64,000 nt of DNA from Salticus scenicus (Eukaryota > Arthropoda > Arachnida > Araneae > Salticidae): the NCBI GenBank assembly GCA_963930645.1, contig OZ005649.1, forward strand, positions 379,025,887-379,089,886. Reading direction: 5' to 3'. Position 1 is the stretch's first letter. Every line of letters begins with the position of its first letter. Below are positions 35,025 through 46,205 of the stretch, piece by piece. Both the position numbers and the translations under genes were made by a program. The notes beneath the pieces are model-generated. The model made no database searches. It saw nothing but the letters and a program-made list of their open reading frames with translations, and was not told the DNA's origin.

Positions 35025-35968
35025 AAATAAAATCTTTTTGTAAAAAAATAGAACCGACTCCAAAAAGGAACTACTATTCAAACAACTAAAAATGAAAGAA
35101 AATTGGCAGAAAATGGAACTGTAGTGTAGATTGCGCCTAAAAGTATAAAATAATTTCCTTCGCCAAACAACCTATAACACTACAATTAATCATAACTTTT
35201 GAAGTCGGCGCAAAATTAAATAAAATTTAATTAGTTTTTAAAGGTTTGTCTTTAGATCTGTAGCAACAAATGCTGTTGTCTCGAATCATCCATTTTCATG
35301 TTTCCTTTATTATTTTATCACTGTTTACAATTGGTCCATTAGTAGCATATACATAGAACAATGAACATTCTTCACAATGCGGTATTTATGTTTCTACGAA
35401 GTTAGATCATCCTTGATGGCTTTTGAATTTGGAGATAAAAACGTAAGGCAGAAATATACACGCAAGATGTATATTTTCATAATATATATTGTACGATGTG
35501 TTGTTTCATATTCTTGATTACTCTCTTGATATACCTTATTAAAATAATCATGATATCCCAAAGAAATTAAATATGTTTGCCAGATAATTTTGCGCTTTTT
35601 CGTTCACCAAGGACGTCAGATACCAGCATCTTCGCCAACTTTTGCTGCTTACGAAATCTTATTTGTTTTCTTGAATCAAAGTAGTTTTCGGCTGCGTTTT
35701 GCAGGTAACAATGTGAGACGTGTATTTTGAATAGGATTTGATTTTTGTATTGAATAAAGATATCAATTTTTATTTAATTTTGCGCCGACTTCAAAAGTTA
35801 TGATTAATTGTAGTGTTATAGGTTGTTTGGCGAAGGAAATTATTTTATACTTTTAGGCGCAATCTACACTACAGTTCCATTTTCTGCCAATTTTCTTTCA
35901 TTTTTAGTTGTTTGAATAGTAGTTCCTTTTTGGAGTCGGTTCTATTTTTTTACAAAAAGATTTTATTT
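35025..35968. mobile_element. Foldback element with ~201-bp near-identical arms
   Basis: The left arm 35025-35225 is complementary to the right arm 35768-35968. Examples are AGAACCGACTCCAAAAAGGA versus TCCTTTTTGGAGTCGGTTCT, and GCGCAATCTACACTACAGTT on the right against its complement on the left. I found no mismatch by eye over most of the arms, implying a recent insertion or gene conversion. The 540-bp middle is unique and holds an open minus-strand frame. The arm ends only 12 bases before the splice acceptor at 35980. Confidence 0.85.
35567..35770 (-). other. Open frame inside the foldback
   Basis: On the minus strand a stop-to-stop frame of about 67 codons fills the centre of the foldback and ends at TAA 35567-35569. 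It includes NAAENYFDSRKQIRFRKQQK, LAKMLVSDVLGERKSA and KLSGKHI. An acceptor-like AACGCAG precedes CCGAAAACTAC. The charged composition looks like a captured exon fragment. I do not recognise it, and it has no suitable ATG near its start. Confidence 0.3.
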
Positions 35969-35980
35969 TTCTCTTTTCAG

Positions 35981-36183
35981 TGAAAACTTATTTATATAGC
36001 ACAGCATCAGAAGACGTTCGACGGAAGTTTCACAAATCACAACTTCCAAGAAAAATGACATTACCCAAAAAATGGTTTATGTCACTGAAAAATACATTAA
36101 ATGCACCCAATGTGAACAAAAAAGTTACATCTCCATCTAGAAAGTTATCCACTCGAGAGACAGTTGTGCCAGTTTTATTCTAG
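35981..36183 (+). CDS. Candidate terminal coding exon, unknown protein
   Basis: A strong acceptor, TTTTTCTCTTTTCAG, ends at 35980. With two bases completing the previous codon, the frame is open for 66 residues to TAG 36181-36183. It reads from KTYLYSTASEDVRRKFHKSQ through LPKKWFMSLKNTLNAPNVNK to LSTRETVVPVLF. It is basic, serine/lysine-rich and less A/T-biased in codon use than nearby spurious frames. No membrane segment, signal or known domain is visible. An ATTAAA at about 36298 could serve for polyadenylation. The adjoining foldback supplies most of the sequence upstream of the polypyrimidine tract. It requires an upstream exon leaving one base over, which the 30937 exon does not. Confidence 0.45.
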
Positions 36184-36385
36184 TCAAGTTATTTTTTAAG
36201 TTGATTTTTCTCAAATGCTGCATTGTTAAATTGTGTCACTTTTCTTGCCTTTATCGGATATGACCAAAAAACTATCTATTGAACGAACATACGTTAAATT
36301 AAAAATTATTTAGAAATGTAAAGAAAGGATACGCTGTATTCGTAACCGAAAATTCTGTTAGGCATATATATTGAACTTTACAGCA
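36184..36385. other. Possible 3' UTR of the 35981 exon
   Basis: AT-rich with ATTAAA near 36298; merges into the tandem block beginning at about 36390. Confidence 0.35.
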
Positions 36386-38470
36386 AATACGTGTCACCCG
36401 CTGCGCTGGAAATTGCGCAGCGTAAAGTTCAAACAAAGAGCAAAATATGCATTGCAGCTGACGGACAGAAGTTTCAACATCGATACTTACACACTGCTTT
36501 TACCAGTGTAGCTGCTTGCGTTCAGCAGTTAGAGTGAGAACAGACTTTTGTGAGTATCCTGTAATTTGTTTATATCTTAATGAAATCCTAATGAAACTTA
36601 TTTCAGGCCAAAATCATTACGACAACAAAAAAAGTATTAAAATTAAATCATCTCTTACGAAGTTATAAGCTAACAAATTTCAACAACAACAACAAGAAAC
36701 ATGGTTTGTATTGAGAACCTCTTCCTTTATGAAGTCGGCTTAAAACGCCTATGCGTTAATCGATGTGACCGCTTACAATAACCATACTTTGAATTTTACA
36801 TAGCATAAATGTCACCCGCTACGCTACAACATATGCAATGTTTTTCAAGTTTGCACAGAATAGGAAATTGTGAACAAACAAATGCACGTTTTAAGCGTTC
36901 TGTTTTTAACATTAATGTCTAAACTATCTTTGCATACTACATCGATGATGCTCTGCAATTTTATAATTCACTTTTTTCCCCTGCCTTGAAACGTTTCCGA
37001 GATAGGATCGCTAACTCCACTCTTTTCCACCAGGTGGCGCTTTAGGCGGTTGAATCGCGTAGCACATGTCCACTTTACTGTACCTATATACCACTTTTAT
37101 GACTATAGCTGCAGCTGTTCAGCAGTTAAAAGAGTCGGGACTGACTTTTTTGGGCACCCTGTGTTTTCTTTTGATCGTAAAGATCTTACAATGGGACCTA
37201 TTTCAGACCAAGACCTTTACAATAAAACAAAAAGTATCAAAATCTGATCATCCGTTCAGAAGTTATGAGCTAACAAACAAAAACAAAAACAAAAAAAACA
37301 TACGTTTTGAATTTAGAACCTCCTTCTTTTTGAAGTCGGTTAATTAGAGCATTTCTTACGAAGTTATAAGCTTACAAACACCAACGCCAACACATAACAA
37401 GAATTAAGAACATCCTCCTTTCTGAAGTTGGTTGAAAACGACTTTGCGCTAATCGATGTGACCGCTTACAGTAACAGTACTTTCAACCACAGAGTATACG
37501 TGTCATCCGCTACGCTGTAAAGCGTGCAACGTAGTTCAAGTGTGCACAGTGTAGGAAATTGCGAACAAACAATTGCACGTTTTAAGCGTTCTATTTTTAG
37601 CAATAATGTCTAAAAACTGTCTTTTCATAGTAAATCGATGATACTCTAGAACTTCGTAATTAACTTTTCTCCCATCTTGAACCGTTTTTGAGATAGGAGC
37701 GCTAATGCCGCTGTTTTTCACCAGATGGCGCTTTATTTTCTTTAGATTGTAAAGATGTTATAATGGGACCTACTTCAGACCAAGATCTCTACAACAAAGC
37801 AAAAAGTATCAAGTAACCGTATTTTGAACTATATAGCGTATGTCTCACCAGCTACGCTACAACGTGAGCAATGTAGCTCAAGTGTGTATAGTGTAAGAAA
37901 TTGTGAACAAAAAAGGCACGTTTTTAGCCTTGTAATTTTAGCATCAATCTCAAAACTATCGTTTTGTACTAAATCGATGATGCTCTGCAATTTTATAATT
38001 CACTTTTTTCCCCTGTCTTGAACCGTTTCCGAGATAGAAACTCTAGCATGAATGTCTAAACTATCTTTTTGTACTAAATCGATGATAATCTTCAACTTTC
38101 TAATTCACTTTTTTTCTCTAGAACCGTTTTCGAGATAGGAACACTTACTCCACTATTTTCCACCAGGTGGCGCCGCAAGCGGTTTAACCTTGTACTGCAG
38201 GGCCACTTTACTATACTTACATACCATTTTTATCACTATAGCTGCAGCCGTTTAGCAGTTAAAATAGTTGGGACTGATTTTTTTGGGCACCCTGTATTTT
38301 CTTTAGATCGTAAAGATATTACAATGGGACCTATTGCAGACCAAGACCTTTTCAACAAAACAAAAAGTATCAAAATCGGAGCATCCGTTCAGAAGTTATG
38401 AGCTAACAAACATAAAAAAAACATACGGTTTGAATTGAGAACCTTCCTTCTTTTTTTGAAGTCGGTTAAA
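36386..38470 (+). repeat. Complex tandem block, 3-4 irregular units
   Basis: Units restart with GTGTCACCCGCTGCGCTG-like sequence (36389, 36808, 37502, 37843). They share a CATCGATGATGCTCTGCAAT segment, a CCACCAGGTGGCGC segment (37027, 37719, 38160), GGGACCTATTTCAGACCAAG and CGTTCAGAAGTTATGAGCTA. They close with CCTTCTTTTTGAAGTCGGTT (37322, 38447; variants 36714, 37413). Unit lengths run from about 350 to 700 bp because internal segments are missing in some. The closing GAAGTCGGTT motif echoes the GAAGTCGGCG of the 35.0-36.0 kb foldback arms. Frames across it are by-products. Confidence 0.75.
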
Positions 38471-38889
38471 AAATGAGCTTAAACTCAAATTCTAGGAAAA
38501 GCTTAAATTTTACATAAGTAATGGTGTAGGTTTCAATTATAGTGAACAACAGGCTCCTTACGAGAGGGGAAAAAGGATGCTGAGTTTTAAGCATATTTAT
38601 ATTAGTATACTAATAGAGGTCAAGATTCACGGTCACCACTCGCCACGTGGCGACCTAATTTGAAAAGGTGGCGATCCAAAAAAATTGCTGTAATCGCCAA
38701 TCAGACAGGCGATTTTTTCGCGAATTCGCGGAAATCTGTGATTTTTCCCCCTTAATTCGCGGAATTTTGCGAATTAACTTCTTCTACTTAAAAAAAAAAA
38801 AAAAAAGAAATCGCGTATATCGTCCGTTTTAAAAAAAGAAACCCCATTAACGATCGGCTACGAAAATTTGCTACGAAAGTCACCCAATT

Positions 38890-39270
38890 CATAATCTTTC
38901 TCCATCCACAACATAAATGTTAATATTAATTTTTAACTTGCTGAATGAGATTCTAGAACCTATAAAGAAATAGAATCGTTAAATATTTCTAGCTCATTTA
39001 ATTATTTTTTCCCCTCCCTCTATTTTCTATTTCCAACTAGTGATCAGCGATCAGATGTTCTGCAGAATTCTTTTGTTTCCTAATCTTTCTCCATCCATAA
39101 CATAAATGTCAATATTCATTTTAAACTTGGTTTGTTAGATTTTAGAAGTAGAACTGAAAGAGTTTAATATTTCCTATCCATTTAATTAATTTTTACTCCC
39201 CCACATCTCCAAATAGTGATCAGTGAAACAATAAAGAGATAGAAGTGCTCAATATTTCTCACATATGTAA
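38890..39270. repeat. ~180-bp tandem repeat inside the hAT-like element
   Basis: TAATCTTTCTCCATCCACAA at 38894 recurs as TAATCTTTCTCCATCCATAA at 39079. AGTGATCAGCGATC (39040) recurs as AGTGATCAGTGAAAC (39215). A third partial unit follows. Confidence 0.75.
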
Positions 39271-39335
39271 TTATTTTTAAACTTCATTACTGAACTTGAT
39301 AAATCTACTTATTTTTTTTTCAATTAAATTAAATA

Positions 39336-40603
39336 GGGTAAGAAGGGGGAATTGGTGCCCATGTTTTACAAATTGTGTTATGCATGCTTTGGCGTTCTGA
39401 AATTCTGTAATATTTTAACTAAATATTTTAGTACAGTAGAGTGTAATGTTTGTACGATATTTAATATTTTTTTCCGTTATTAAATAGTTGTCAAAAAAAT
39501 ATTAAGTGTTTTAGAACCGGATTATGCCCTTGGGGGTAATTGGGTGCTACACCTATAACTCCACAGCAGCATGCGTTAACTTCTTTGGGGAAATGGGTGC
39601 TAGAAAGAATTCCATATCTAATGTATTGAACTTCATTTTATTGAAAAAAATTTTTTTTTCAACAGCTACAAGAAATTGCATTTGTTTTTACAAAACTTTG
39701 GCACTTTTTGAAAAACAGAAATGGCAATGGTGCCTTATGACATACATATATAAAATTTATGGTATAAGTAGTTTAATAGAAAAGCTAAACTGCAAAAATA
39801 TATACTTTTTTTTCTCTTTGGCCAAAAAAAAAGTTACGAGGCCTCAAAACTTTGGAAAAATGAAGCTGATTTTGGCCTGATGTCATACGGACGTACGTAC
39901 AAACATATTTTTGAGCCTCCTGAAATTGCTCACATAGCCTTCAATGCTTTTGACAGAATGTCCTAACACAAAACTTGAACAAAATAAGCATTTTTTTCCA
40001 TAAAACAATTAAACAGTGTTTATTTGATATTGCAGAAGAGTTTGCAGACTTTTTTGTAATCTTCCTCAAATTGACACCAAACAGAAGTCTGATTACCCAA
40101 AAACAACCCCTATACATATTAAAGAACAAAATAACAGTTACTTTTGAAAATAAACAGAAAATTATATCAGCACCCATTTCCCCGCAGGGGGGCAAATGGG
40201 TGCTAAACTTTTTGACCCCCCAAATTTCCCTTTACACGTAACTGGAAAAAAAAAAAAAAACTAACTCACACCACATGTTCTTAGGTACAAGAACTTGCGT
40301 TTAATAGGTAAAATTTTAAATATTGTGTTAAAGTTAAAAAATCAACATTATTTTAAAGCTTGGACAGACAAAGTTTGTTAGGCACTTCAAAAACTGTCGC
40401 ATGATAGGTGCATCTGAGATTTTTTTTTTTACTAGTCAGGGTATTACAGAACAACATTGAAAAAAATATGAGCTATGGAATATGACCATACCTATTAGTG
40501 TGTATATTTGAAATTGTTCAAAAAAATGGGGTCACTCCTGTAAAAAAATTTTGAAAAAAGTAGTACCCAATTACCCCCGGGCACCAATATCCCCCACCTA
40601 CCC
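39336..40603. mobile_element. TA-flanked TIR element with subterminal repeats
   Basis: The left end GGGTAAGAAGGGGGAATTGG then TGCCC, and the right end GGGCACCAATATCCCCCACC then TACCC, are inverted copies with TA outside. The motif AATTGGGTGCTAC / AAATGGGTGCTA recurs inside near 39537, 39592, 40170 (inverted), 40193 and 40564 (inverted). This is the same design as the pogo-like element at 5683, with a different motif. A 118-codon frame (39524-39880) overlaps these repeats and resembles no transposase known to me. Confidence 0.8.
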
Positions 40604-41930
40604 TATTTATATTTAATATCTATTTCAAATGATTAAACAAGGAAAAAAATGTAGACTAAATTTTTCAGGTAGGAAAATTTTTTCTAAATTATTTTAAGAA
40701 AATTAATACTCAGTTGGTTTTATGAAAGAAACTGATAATTAACTACTGTAGCCTTCTTTTTTAAATATGTGTGATTAATGTACATAAATAAAAATCCTAT
40801 TTTATATTTGTTTGGTTTTTTTTTTCTTGTTGACATGGAATTTTAATAAGGTTTTATGTGGATATAAAACGTATAAAGAATTGTTTTGTGCTAATGAAAA
40901 AAATCCTGAAATTTTTAATGTACATAGAAAGCTATAAATATATATATAACTGTGTAAGTAGTCAATTTATTAAAAGTGGCATTATCAATGTTCAATCAAT
41001 TAAGGCAAACAATCATGTTAGCAAAAAAATTTCAGCTAATTTCTAATTTTAGCAATTGCATGTCTGTTAATAAAATTAAATCTAGGATAATATGCCAAAA
41101 AAGATTTTTTGCCCCTCCCCTTTTCCCCCAGACTCAAAATAATTTTTCTTCTTCTAATTCACATCTAGTTTCCATATGGAGATGTCACACTAGGTTAAAT
41201 TTATTAACTGAATCAAATTTTTGTATTTCTCTTTCAATAAGACAAAGTAAGTATTTTTGTAAAACACGAATTGTGTGTGAGAAATAACATTATTTTGTTA
41301 GTGTGTCATCATTATAGTCTGCTGTTTTCTGTATCAAAATGAAATTAATACTTATCTACGAAAGTCCATATATTTTTCCTCATTACTATAACTTTAAAAA
41401 TCTTCTTTCTAATACTATAGTTATTAACAGCATTTAAAAGTTGCATTATATGCTACTGTAACTACCCTATATGTTTATAAAACTCACTCTTAAAATACTA
41501 ATAAGAATAAAATCATAAACACTCAAAGGAAATTCAAACGAGATCATATTGTCTCTCAAAAGTCGAATCATTTTTCAATGACTTGATTTCTCAGCCAATT
41601 TTGTTTTTCTCCCACCTGCTTTCATTTCAGATATTGAAAATTTTAAGCTCGAGAAGTATGAAAGTTTTTTTTTTTTCTTTTTTAAATTGGTGGAAGTGCA
41701 TAATTTTTTTAATTATTGTTGTTAAAATAATACAATAAAGGCCACTTTTTCTTAATTTTATCATCCGTGTTTTATGCCTTTATATGTATATATATATATA
41801 TATATATTAAATATGTGTGTGAATATCAGGTATAATGTCAACTTGCGAGTGGCCACTGAGTTAATCATGTTCAGTAGCCACTGGCCACTTACAAAAATTT
41901 TAAGTCTTGACCTCTATAATACTAGGGGCT

Positions 41931-42640
41931 CTAAAAAAAAAAAAAAAAAAAACGTAGCCTTTGGACCCCTCCCGAAATAAAATTCTGGGTACGTCCTTGC
42001 CACCAGGCAAGAATAAAGAAGGATTTTTCCTGTAACTTTTTGTAGCAAGTCATTTTACTTATGTTGTAAGTGTAAGAAAACATAATTATAGTACCAAAAA
42101 AGCGTTTAGCATAGCTTATGGATTTTCTGTAAGAAGATAAAAATGTGTAGTAAAATCGCAGATGATATTGCTGAGCTGTTATTTGCCACATTTAACTAAA
42201 ATTCTTATCATTGTACTCAACTAATCAATAATATATTTATACCTTTTTTTATGTTTGTTTTTATTTATTTTTTTCGGGGAGAGGGAATGAAGGAACGTTT
42301 TAGCAAATATTAATTTGCATTATTTTCACTAAATAAATAAATGTTTTTGACCTAGTTTTCTAATTATAAGCAAGCTTTCCAGTATTTTTTTATTTTTATA
42401 ATTGCACTTTTTTAATCTGACAGCATAGCATTTCTCAGTATTCCATGTTTGCATGATATTGCAATTTACTTTTATAGTTAAATTCAGTTATAAAACTAAA
42501 ATTCTTTTATTTTTTAAATAATCTGTTTATATTTTTAAAATGCTTATTTATTTTAGTGATTAAATGAATTTGAATTTTTTTTCAGTTTTTGCTTTATATA
42601 TATTTTAAAATCCGTTTTTATTTATTTATTTATTATATTT
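41931..42640. other. AT-rich intron-like stretch
   Basis: No feature supported beyond poly-A (41935-41952). Confidence 0.5.
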
Positions 42641-42647
42641 ATTTTAG

Positions 42648-42743
42648 CATCAAGAAATAATAAAGAAATGGTTGCAAAGAGCCTATGCCAGAGATGATGA
42701 GAGGAATAAAAGAAAAATTCAAGTTACTCTCTTAAAATATTAA
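42648..42743 (+). CDS. Candidate terminal coding exon with 3' UTR
   Basis: An acceptor, TTATATTTATTTTAG, ends at 42647. In frame 0 the exon reads HQEIIKKWLQRAYARDDERN then KRKIQVTLLKY and stops at TAA 42741-42743. The peptide is amphipathic and strongly charged, unlike random A/T-rich translation; the other two frames close after 4 and 16 codons. The 3' UTR would run to the AATAAA at 42875-42880, followed by a GU-rich GTATGTGTGTTC, the normal arrangement for cleavage and polyadenylation. I do not recognise the protein. It is probably the last exon of a gene whose earlier exons lie upstream, possibly including 30937-31000 through missing exons. Confidence 0.5.
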   Translation, partial: HQEIIKKWLQRAYARDDERNKRKIQVTLLKY

Positions 42744-42874
42744 TAAGAGTGTTAAATTTTTTAAATGTGTCAGTATTTGTAAAAATATGTCAATATTTGT
42801 CAATCAATGTATCAACTTTATGTGTGATTTTTTTTTTTCTTTTCTAAAATACCTTCTTGTAATACTTTTCTAGA

Positions 42875-42880
42875 AATAAA
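42875..42880 (+). promoter_or_regulatory. Polyadenylation signal AATAAA
   Basis: AATAAA 132 bases after the stop codon at 42743, with a downstream GU-rich element (42887-42898). Supports the terminal exon call. Confidence 0.55.
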
Positions 42881-42899
42881 ATTTTCGTATGTGTGTTCA

Positions 42900-43620
42900 A
42901 CTTTAATGTTTTAATTGATCTTTTTTTTTTTTTTTTTTTTTTTTTTACCCCATTCCATTTTAGAAATTATTTATAAAATTAAATTTGCATATTTTAAATT
43001 TCAAGATTAAGTAATACTTTTGTAATGTAATATAAATATAGATTTTTCAATTGCTTCTTTCTACAACTTTAATAAAATATAAATACAAACAATTATTTCT
43101 ATTGTTTTAAGGATCTGCATAAAAGAAAAGTAGTTCAAAAACGATGTGCACCAATTTTTTTTTTTCAACATTAATCCTATTACTGAGTACTGCAAAGATT
43201 CTGTATGCAAAAATAACGGGAGGTAACATTTATGCTCCCAAAATAAGTACCTCATACCTTCTAGATAATAGCTGAAACTTATTTTCAATTGATACATTTT
43301 CTGTTATATTTGTTCGCTATCATGACAAATGCAACTTTTAGGTTTTCATAAACTATTAAAATATTTTTAATGGGCAACTGCATTATATATTTCGCTTGTG
43401 ATTTTACTCTAATCAACTTTTTTCCCTTACATATATTACTATATTTCTCTGTCTTTTTACATATGCTTCTTTAGTTTTTCGATCTCAGTCGAACTGAAAA
43501 GATCAGCTTGCAGTGATTGAACTTTTCAATATTTATTAATACTGAATTATATGTGGTAATGGTTTGTCTGTCACTCTTGTCTATTTTATAGACGCATATT
43601 TCTATTAAAAATAAACAAAT

Positions 43621-43680
<60 letters not shown>

Positions 43681-43816
43681 TTATTTATCCACTTGTTATT
43701 TAAATATTTTTTGAGTGTGTTTTTGATATTGGCTTATGAATAAAAGAAATGCAAAATTTGCCAAAGAAGAATAAATAGTTAACAAGTTTGAGATCATAAT
43801 TCAAATTAACTCATAT

Positions 43817-43847
<31 letters not shown>

Positions 43848-44767
43848 CTTTTTAAACATGCCAAGTTTGTAAGATTATATGCATCCCACTTTAAATATTT
43901 TATTTTATTTAATATTAATTTCAATCAATCAAATGTTATATAACAAATATATATATATATATATAAACTACTTGTACCAACTATTACTAGAACGTTCAAC
44001 TACAACCAATTCTTTTCTATTAAGAAAAGTTATTACTCAGATAATCTCTCTCTCTTCCTTCCCATGTAATTCTAAGAGGTTTTTGTTTCTTCGTACTATA
44101 ATCATATCTCGTTCAAAAATAAAGCTTTTCGAAATATATTTTTAGAATTCAACTCTTTGAATATATCACCTTTTGACTTAGAAAGCATTTTTTTTTTAAA
44201 TTTTTAATTTAAATTTTTTATTTTATTAAGCAAACTGAGGCTTTAATTTTCAATCTCGACATAAATATTTAAACTTAAGAAAAAATAAAAAATAAACTGC
44301 TCTTTAAGATGAAAGACGAAAGGTTCAAAGAATGTAATCCTAAAAACAGAATATTAAAAATCTCATTTCTGAACGTGATATTCTTATAATACAAAACAAC
44401 AAAAATCCCAAAGGATACATGGAGAGGAAGTAAAAGTGAATTTGGCTGCTAGTCCCTCTTAACATCTAAGAACCGAAATTTTTGTTAATATCTAATGGAA
44501 AATTTCGATGACTGAAGATAAAAATGATTTTTGCTATAATGGATATTTTATATATGCATTGCTTACATTCGTACCATATTTTAAATAAAAGAATATTATT
44601 ACTGGATACTTTATAATTATTATTTTGGAGAAAACTCTGGGCAGTACATAAAAAAGAGAATACAAACTTTGTACATAAAAACTTAATTTAAAATATAGAA
44701 AAAATTATGTAAAACTAAATTAAAAATAAGATTGTATTTTATTATCATTATCCTTAAAAGTTGAGCA
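42900..44767. other. AT-rich stretch with (TA)n
   Basis: Poly-T 42921-42946, (TA)n 43624-43679, poly-A 43821-43847. No gene seen. Confidence 0.55.
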
Positions 44768-44939
44768 TACAAATGCAAGGCCCGACTTAGACTACCTGGA
44801 GACCTGGGGCAAGCCTATTCTGGGGGCCCCCTTGCAGTGGTATAAGAGCTCTTTAGGTTGCAGAATTTCAGCATACGCCTGTAGGGGCCCAGGGCATTTG
44901 CCCCGTATGGTCTGCCGTTAGTCAGGGCCTGTACAAATG
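44768..44939. mobile_element. hAT-type MITE with exact 8-bp duplication TACAAATG
   Basis: The element 44776-44931 (156 bp) starts CAAGGCCCGACTTAG and ends TTAGTCAGGGCCTG, imperfect inverted ends. TACAAATG occurs exactly on both sides (44768-44775; 44932-44939). The GC-rich body includes GGGGGCCCCC and GGGGCCCAGGGC. No frame. Confidence 0.85.
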
Positions 44940-45528
44940 GGTCGCACCATTCTTATATTTTTACGTACGTTTCATTATTTTGATCGCCATTATTTAAAAA
45001 AGAATTTTTCTTTAAAACTTTAATTCTATAATACTATTTTAAAAATAATAATAATAATAATGCTGTGCTGAAATTGTGGTGACAAAATAATAAAATGCAC
45101 GAATGCTACAACCCTTTAATACAAAAAAAGGAAACAAATTTTATTGATGGTAATTTAAATTATTCAAAAATAAAAGCATTAAATTATTGCCATTAATTTA
45201 TTAAAACTTCTTTATTTAATTTCAATTGAAAATGTTATTTGTAGTTTTTAGCAATAGAGTAATGTATATAAATACATTAGAATTTTCTGTAATGACCATT
45301 TTTCAAGTTTAAAATAACATTTTAATAAACATATGTGCTGTTTTGATTTTACATTGTTTAGTTAATTATATATACTTCTTTACTAATTCATTTAATAGCT
45401 AATATTTATTTTATGAGTTCTTAACACATTTACATCACAAGAAAATATGAAAATTGGCCTTTTTCACCAAACATTTTCCTTTATCACATATATGTAAATA
45501 AGATTACCATTAATAAAACTAGCCATAA
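44940..45528. other. AT-rich stretch
   Basis: No feature supported. Confidence 0.55.
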
Positions 45529-45529
45529 T

Positions 45530-46205
45530 TAAATTGCTGCTGGCCCACTGAAGGCATCCAGAAATAATATGAAAAAATTATGTTTGCCACAGCTTGCCCA
45601 CTGAAAGCTTCCAGCAGTAATGCGCAGACTTAATATTTTACCACAACTGGCCCAACACTGGCCCAATAATAAATTCCATCCCACTGTTGCATGCCAGCTG
45701 TGGGCCGTTATGTTTTTTCAGGCTACTAATAGCTGCCAAAAGTGGCCCATCATTGGCTTATTAACGTATTTCAATCTTGCTACAAAAAAGCCATAATCAT
45801 ATAACAGCTGGCCCACTGAAGGCTGCCAGCTGTAATACGAAAACGGTATGTTTGCCACAAGTGACCCACTGAAGGTTACTAACAGTAATATAAAAATTTT
45901 ATGTTTGCCACAAGTGGCCCAACACTGACCCTTTCACAGTGTCCATCATACTGTTGGTTGCCAGCAGTGGCTCATTATCTATTTTCCTCGTACTGCTGGT
46001 TGCCAGTGTTTACCCAACACTGGCCCACTGATTTATTTCCACCTTACTGCAGGCTGCCATCAGTGGATCAGTTGAATGCGGCCATCTGATGGCCGGCGTA
46101 ACATATTCCCTTCGGCAACGTTAACTTTTGCCACCAGTGGGCCAGCAACAGCTGCTGCTGGCAGCCACAAGTTGGCCTCATGTTAGCCGTAATTTGTGGT
46201 TTTGC
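45530..46205 (+). repeat. TGGCCCACTGAAGGC / GCCAGCAGTAAT repeat array
   Basis: An irregular tandem array. TGGCCCACTGAAGGC-type phrases occur at 45543, 45596 and 45808, GTTTGCCACAA-type phrases at 45581, 45849 and 45903, and TGGCCCAACACTGGCCC-type phrases at 45647, 45916 and 46013. Spacing is roughly 60-120 bp. The 62- and 88-codon frames over it are repeat by-products. Motif-related to 21370-21640. Confidence 0.75.

Larger units (their letters stand above)
38614..41916. mobile_element. Decayed hAT-type element with nested insert
   Basis: The left end TAGAGGTCAAGATTCACGG and the right end TTAAGTCTTGACCTCTA share TAGAGGTCAAGA as a terminal inverted repeat. The TAGAG start fits the hAT YAGNG rule. 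Near each end is a GTGGC/GCCAC-rich segment (38634-38650; 41844-41892). Flanks TATACTAA and TAATACTA overlap only partly, so the 8-bp duplication is decayed. No transposase motif was recognised in the 3.3 kb. A tandem block (38890-39270) and a second TIR element (39336-40603) lie inside. Confidence 0.6.

Noticed and set aside
39524..39880. 118-codon frame as the element's transposase
   Set aside because: It overlaps subterminal repeats, is Phe/Lys/Ile-rich, and shows no DDE or DNA-binding motif.
41631..41655. 25-base micro-exon after TTTCATTTCAG
   Set aside because: The acceptor is strong, but the donor GAGAA|GTATGA is weak and the phase following exon 30937 meets an immediate stop.
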